Shown here: positions 60,653 to 64,000 of the stretch, in pieces
Numbering within the stretch: position 1 is the first letter of the stretch
Layout of the letters: each line of letters opens with the position of its first letter
NCBI GenBank assembly: GCA_024220505.1
Contig: JAKZZE010000026.1
Span: forward strand, 558,001-622,000
Source: Rhizopus arrhizus
Taxonomy: Eukaryota; Mucoromycota; Mucoromycetes; Mucorales; Rhizopodaceae
DNA length: 64,000 bases
Direction: 5' to 3'
The notes under the pieces: generated by a model
What the model saw: the letters and a program-made list of their open reading frames with translations, nothing else
Told to the model about the DNA's origin: nothing
Database searches by the model: none
Position numbers and translations under genes: made by a program

Positions 60653-61770
60653 TTGATAATTCACTTACACATGTCTCATAATCAAGAAGCTACTGATCTT
60701 ACTTCCCTGCAACAACAATTGCAAGAAACTCGCCAACTATTAGAACAACTAATGGCTTCACAACAGGCTGCTATGCCTCAAAACACACCGGATCCACAGA
60801 TGATGATGGATTCGTCACACCTTGCGCCAAGCCCTTGACACTCTTTGGGTACTCGTCCCCAATTTGACTGGTCTCCTCCTGAGATTTTGGCCCAGGGCTT
60901 ACAATTAGACAGAGATCTCTTCTCAACGGAGCACATCCTTCCCGATGATGAACGCCGGGAGCTGATTGAAGCTTACCCTGCGCTGCGCAATATTGAATAC
61001 AAACCTCCTTCCACCTTGCCAACGGCACACCGTTGCATGAATAAGGCCCAACAGCTGGAGGATTCTTCCTTGCGTGATCTTCAGTACTTGCTCTCTGGTG
61101 TCTTCCGCCCCTTGGATGTCTTGGGCAATGAGATGTTGCAGTCCACCAATGTACCTTCGGAGGCACTCGAACGCCACCTTGGCATACTCAACCACGCTCG
61201 GACATTGCTCATCAACGCTTGTGCAACCATTACACATAATAGAAATAAAATCGCTATGCGAGCAGTTAATCCTCGTTTTACTGTCCCTGCCCCTGGTGCT
61301 CTGAAGAAATACACTATGGCCAGTGAAGATTTTCATCAAGCTATCACACAACAGACCTCCGCAGCCAAGGCACAGCGCGAAGCTCGGATTGGTCCTCGCT
61401 ATTCTAAAAGATCTCCCAATGAAAAATTTTCTCGACCAAGCCAATTTGGGAATAGCACGCTCGGCACCAGCCACACTTCCTCTACTGCCGATACGCAGCC
61501 GTTTTTGCGGCCAGGTCCGTCGTCTCAGCACGGCGGTTACACGCAACAATACTCCCACTCCCGTCAACAGGGCAACCGCCAGACAGCGTCCACTGGTGAC
61601 CATCCAAAGAACAACAATCCCTTTCGGCAACAGAGTCGCCAATAAAACCTTTGGCGGCTCATTCCCAGCCTCCTGTAGGCGGTCGACTCCAACTGTTCTC
61701 ACCCCACTGGGATCGACTTTTTCACAACAATTGGGTGAATACTGTAATAAACGAAGATAAAAAGAAATAA
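60653..61770 (+). pseudogene. DIRS-like retrotransposon fragment: gag-like ORF and start of RT
   Basis: A gag-like frame from 60653 (or ATG 60671) is broken by TGA at 60836-60838, then open to 61645: an N-terminal Gln-rich coiled coil, LRDLQYLLSGVFRPLDVLGN in the middle, and a Gln/Ser/Gly-rich end. A second frame, -1 relative to gag (61645-61770), reads PPVGGRLQLFSPHWDRLF, which resembles the segment just before the RT core of fungal DIRS-type (tyrosine-recombinase) elements. It then stops, so RT, RNase H and recombinase are missing. The family call rests on these motifs from memory. Confidence 0.6.
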
Positions 61771-62097
61771 AAAAGCACCAAAACGATAATTACTTTGAGA
61801 TACTTTTTATTCTTGATTATATCCAAGTTAAAGTTATCCTTTTTTCAATGAGGATTTAGGTGGGATATTTACAGTAGGTCAAAAAATTGCTGCAAGGAAT
61901 CCATTTTTCTCAGTTTTTGTAGCGTACATCCTGTCACAATGGTACAAACTGCTTCTGTTTCTACATAGTAGATTTCCTACATGTCTTGAAAAATCCGAAA
62001 GAGTTTAAGCCCCATTGGATAAGTATTGAAGGAAGTATGAGGCGCGCAATTTGAAAATTTGAAAAAAACGAAAATTTGAACGAAATGGGTTTATTTA

Positions 62098-63585
62098 TTA
62101 ATATTTAGTTGGTCCTCCTTTTTTATTAATAACCTCTTGAATTCTTGCCGGCATGCTATCGATATACCTTTGGCAAAGTTCTTTATCAAATCCATTCCAT
62201 GATTTTTCTACTCGTTCCCAAAGCTCATCCGTATTCTTTGCTCTACGTTCGTAACTGTTTTAATCGCAAGATTAAATAAAAAATTAAACAAAAAAACAAT
62301 AGCAGCAATATAAAATTAAAATCCTTCTTTATTGCAGATTTCTTTATATTGCGAAAAGGCCTCGCTTTATGGATAAAAAGTTGGCATCTATTTATATTCT
62401 TTGTGAGCGTAGATATAAAAGATATAGACTCGGTCACGATGTCGTGCTGAAGAACCAATGATTAAGCTAAAGCTTGTCGATGTTCTAATATATGCATCTG
62501 AAATTGAACAATAGAAATAATAACCAGTCAATTAACTTTGATCTAATTACTTTTGGGGTTGACAATTGATTAGACTCTCTAGGATGACAGATATTGATCT
62601 TATTGTTCTAAATTTGGAAAAGTGTGGAATTGTTCAATCATAGTTTAATCTTTTGTGTATCGTTATTAATTTTAATACAACTGATATCATATAGAAAATA
62701 ACTATGTTTACAACAGTAACAGCTGAGCTTTAACTTCAGTTGATGCCATACATGTTCTATTGGATTTAAGTCCGGACTCTGAGCTGGCCAATCGCTAATA
62801 TAGCGCACTTGATGATTATCTAACCAGGCTATTGTGGATTTTGCCTTGTGCTTTGGATCATTATCATGCTGAAAGTAAATGTTGGACCAGTTGAAATTGT
62901 AGTACTCCATAGTATCACGAAGTGTAGTGTCTAATATATGCTGATAAACATCCGCGTTCATGTTCCCATCGTAAATTTGACAAGCATATCCTGGTCCTTC
63001 AGATGTTATACAGCCCCACATCATCAACTTGCCGCCTCCATGCTTGACTGTAAACTCTAGATGATGCGGTTGAAGAGGATCACTTGGTCTTTTCCAATAA
63101 TACTTACAACCATCAGAGCCCCATACGTTGATCTTGGTTTCATCAGAAAAGACGACTTTTCGCCATTCTTCCACTGTCCAATCCTGGTGCTTCTTGGCCC
63201 ATTCTAATCGATGCTGCATATGAGCTTTTGTCAGAAACGGCTTCTTTTTTTTTATTGAAGAATGGAACTCCATTGATTTCAGGACGTTAATTGCTGACTG
63301 GTATGAGATAGCATAGCCAAGTTGAACCAGCTCCCGGTGTACCTCTTTGGCAGTCTTTAGAACCCCTTCAATGACTTTTCTTTTGATTAGCCGTTTCGTC
63401 ACTTTGGAGACTAATGTAGGTCTACCAGCTGAGCCCATTGTCCTATTTGAAAACAACCGCCTAGAGTATCTACTAACAGTTGATTCATGTACTCCAACCT
63501 CCTTAGCAATATCGTACGTTGATGTGGATCCAGTTAATGCTTGCTTGAGATCGTTTACTTTTTCTTCTGGCAGTCGTTTAGGCAT
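62098..63585 (-). pseudogene. Transposase of K (DD35E), split
   Basis: Starts at ATG 63585 (MPKRLPEEKVNDLKQAL). HTH region TYDIAKEVGVHESTVSRYSRRL; first Asp in VVFSDETKINVWGSDG; second Asp in YFQHDNDPKHKAK; Glu in SPDLNPIEH, with 35 residues between the last two. After LKLKLS the D-family LTR intervenes (62256-62715). The frame resumes at about 62250 (YERRAKNTDELWERV) and ends GGPTKY-stop at 62098. No other lesion was seen, so the gene was intact before the LTR insertion. Confidence 0.92.
62256..62715 (-). repeat. Solo LTR (family D), 460 bp
   Basis: TG..CA ends with 5-bp target duplication GTAAC at 62251-62255 and 62716-62720. Read on the minus strand it has TATA (AATATAAATAGATG) and AATAAAG signals. 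A 370-bp truncated copy in the other orientation is at 29743-30112. Confidence 0.93.
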
Positions 63586-64000
63586 GCGATTGGTAATAAG
63601 GTAAAAAAGAGAAATAATTTAGATAAGAAAATTTAAAATTTAGAATAAAGGAATTGTAAGCGCTTTTATATACTGGCAACATTCTAATCATGTCAAGAAT
63701 GTGAAAAATTATGATAGCAACCGGTTGGGTCGTATTAAAATTTGTTATTCCAAACATATGTAAACAAGTAAAAAATGCCGGATGTTTATAAAATTCCCTT
63801 TAACAATATCAAATTCCACCAATAACTATTGCCCATATCAGATAATCGACGAATAAATGCCCCTTCTAGTGAGGTACAAACAATCAATGTTTGAGATAGT
63901 TTCATGCAGTATCCATAGACAACCAGCTGTAAAACCGGTATTTTGCAATTCCTTGCAGCAATTTTTTGACCTACTGTATATTCTTTTGAAGAATAATTCA

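Larger units (their letters stand above)
61872..63976 (-). mobile_element. Tc1/mariner element K, split by a solo LTR
   Basis: TA at 61870-61871 and 63977-63978; about 29-bp TIRs CAGTAGGTCAAAAAATTGCTGCAAGG. Without the solo LTR and one target duplication it is about 1640 bp. Confidence 0.94.

Overview
The window is eukaryotic, AT-rich and made almost entirely of nested transposable elements. The only clear non-transposon gene is one intron-containing tRNA-Ile(UAU). The mixture points to a fungus: Tc1/mariner elements, Ty3/gypsy elements with and without a chromodomain, a LINE, a DIRS-type gag fragment, a Tnp2-type (EnSpm/CACTA) transposase, and short 43-81 bp GT..AG introns. A Mucoromycota genome is my best guess, but that is inference and no species is claimed.

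Region 1 (1-15757): an LTR-like scrap, a small MITE-like repeat and a complete Tc1 element (550-2218). Next comes a candidate 10.5-kb CACTA-like transposon (2518-13050). It carries a four-exon Tnp2-type transposase on the minus strand and a convergent four-exon Gln-rich gene on the plus strand, and it hosts one dead and one intact Tc1 insertion. A second 2.7-kb unit (13052-15723) repeats its non-coding flanks without the genes and looks like a deletion derivative. The tRNA gene follows at 15758-15852.

Region 2 (15957-43512): two related Ty3/gypsy elements, G1 and G2, sit in tandem just downstream of the tRNA. G1 (15961-28948) inserted at the very first bases of the 5' LTR of G2. Both have an unusual layout: gag-PR-RT-RNaseH, a conserved stop, a spacer with a G-rich motif, a separate integrase ORF, then a third ORF of unknown function running into the 3' LTR. 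Their 5' LTRs contain repeated PBS-like modules. G1 is itself interrupted by a dead Tc1 (19711-23014) that carries an intact Tc1 (20014-21685), and by a solo LTR (27408-27975). The 5' LTR of G2 is split by an LTR fragment and by chromovirus C1 (30113-36120).

Region 3 (43513-57898): Tc1 element F inserted in the 3' LTR of G2. F was then split by chromovirus C2 (43954-49899, identical LTRs, 5-bp target duplication) and by a LINE (50447-57280). The LINE was in turn hit by another Tc1 (54774-56421) inside its ORF1 zinc knuckle. In most cases removing an insertion restores the host reading frame, so the order of events can be read directly.

Region 4 (57897-64000): a mosaic of LTR pieces, a second copy of the dead Tc1 family (58897-60527) that preserves the empty site of the nested insertion, a truncated DIRS-like gag/RT start, and a Tc1 (61872-63976) split by a solo LTR.

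The strongest leads are: the CACTA-like element and its partner gene; the third ORF and G-rich spacer shared by G1 and G2; the gag-cassette exchange and in-frame UAA in C2; and the two Tc1 elements whose long TIRs carry a second, inverted terminal motif.
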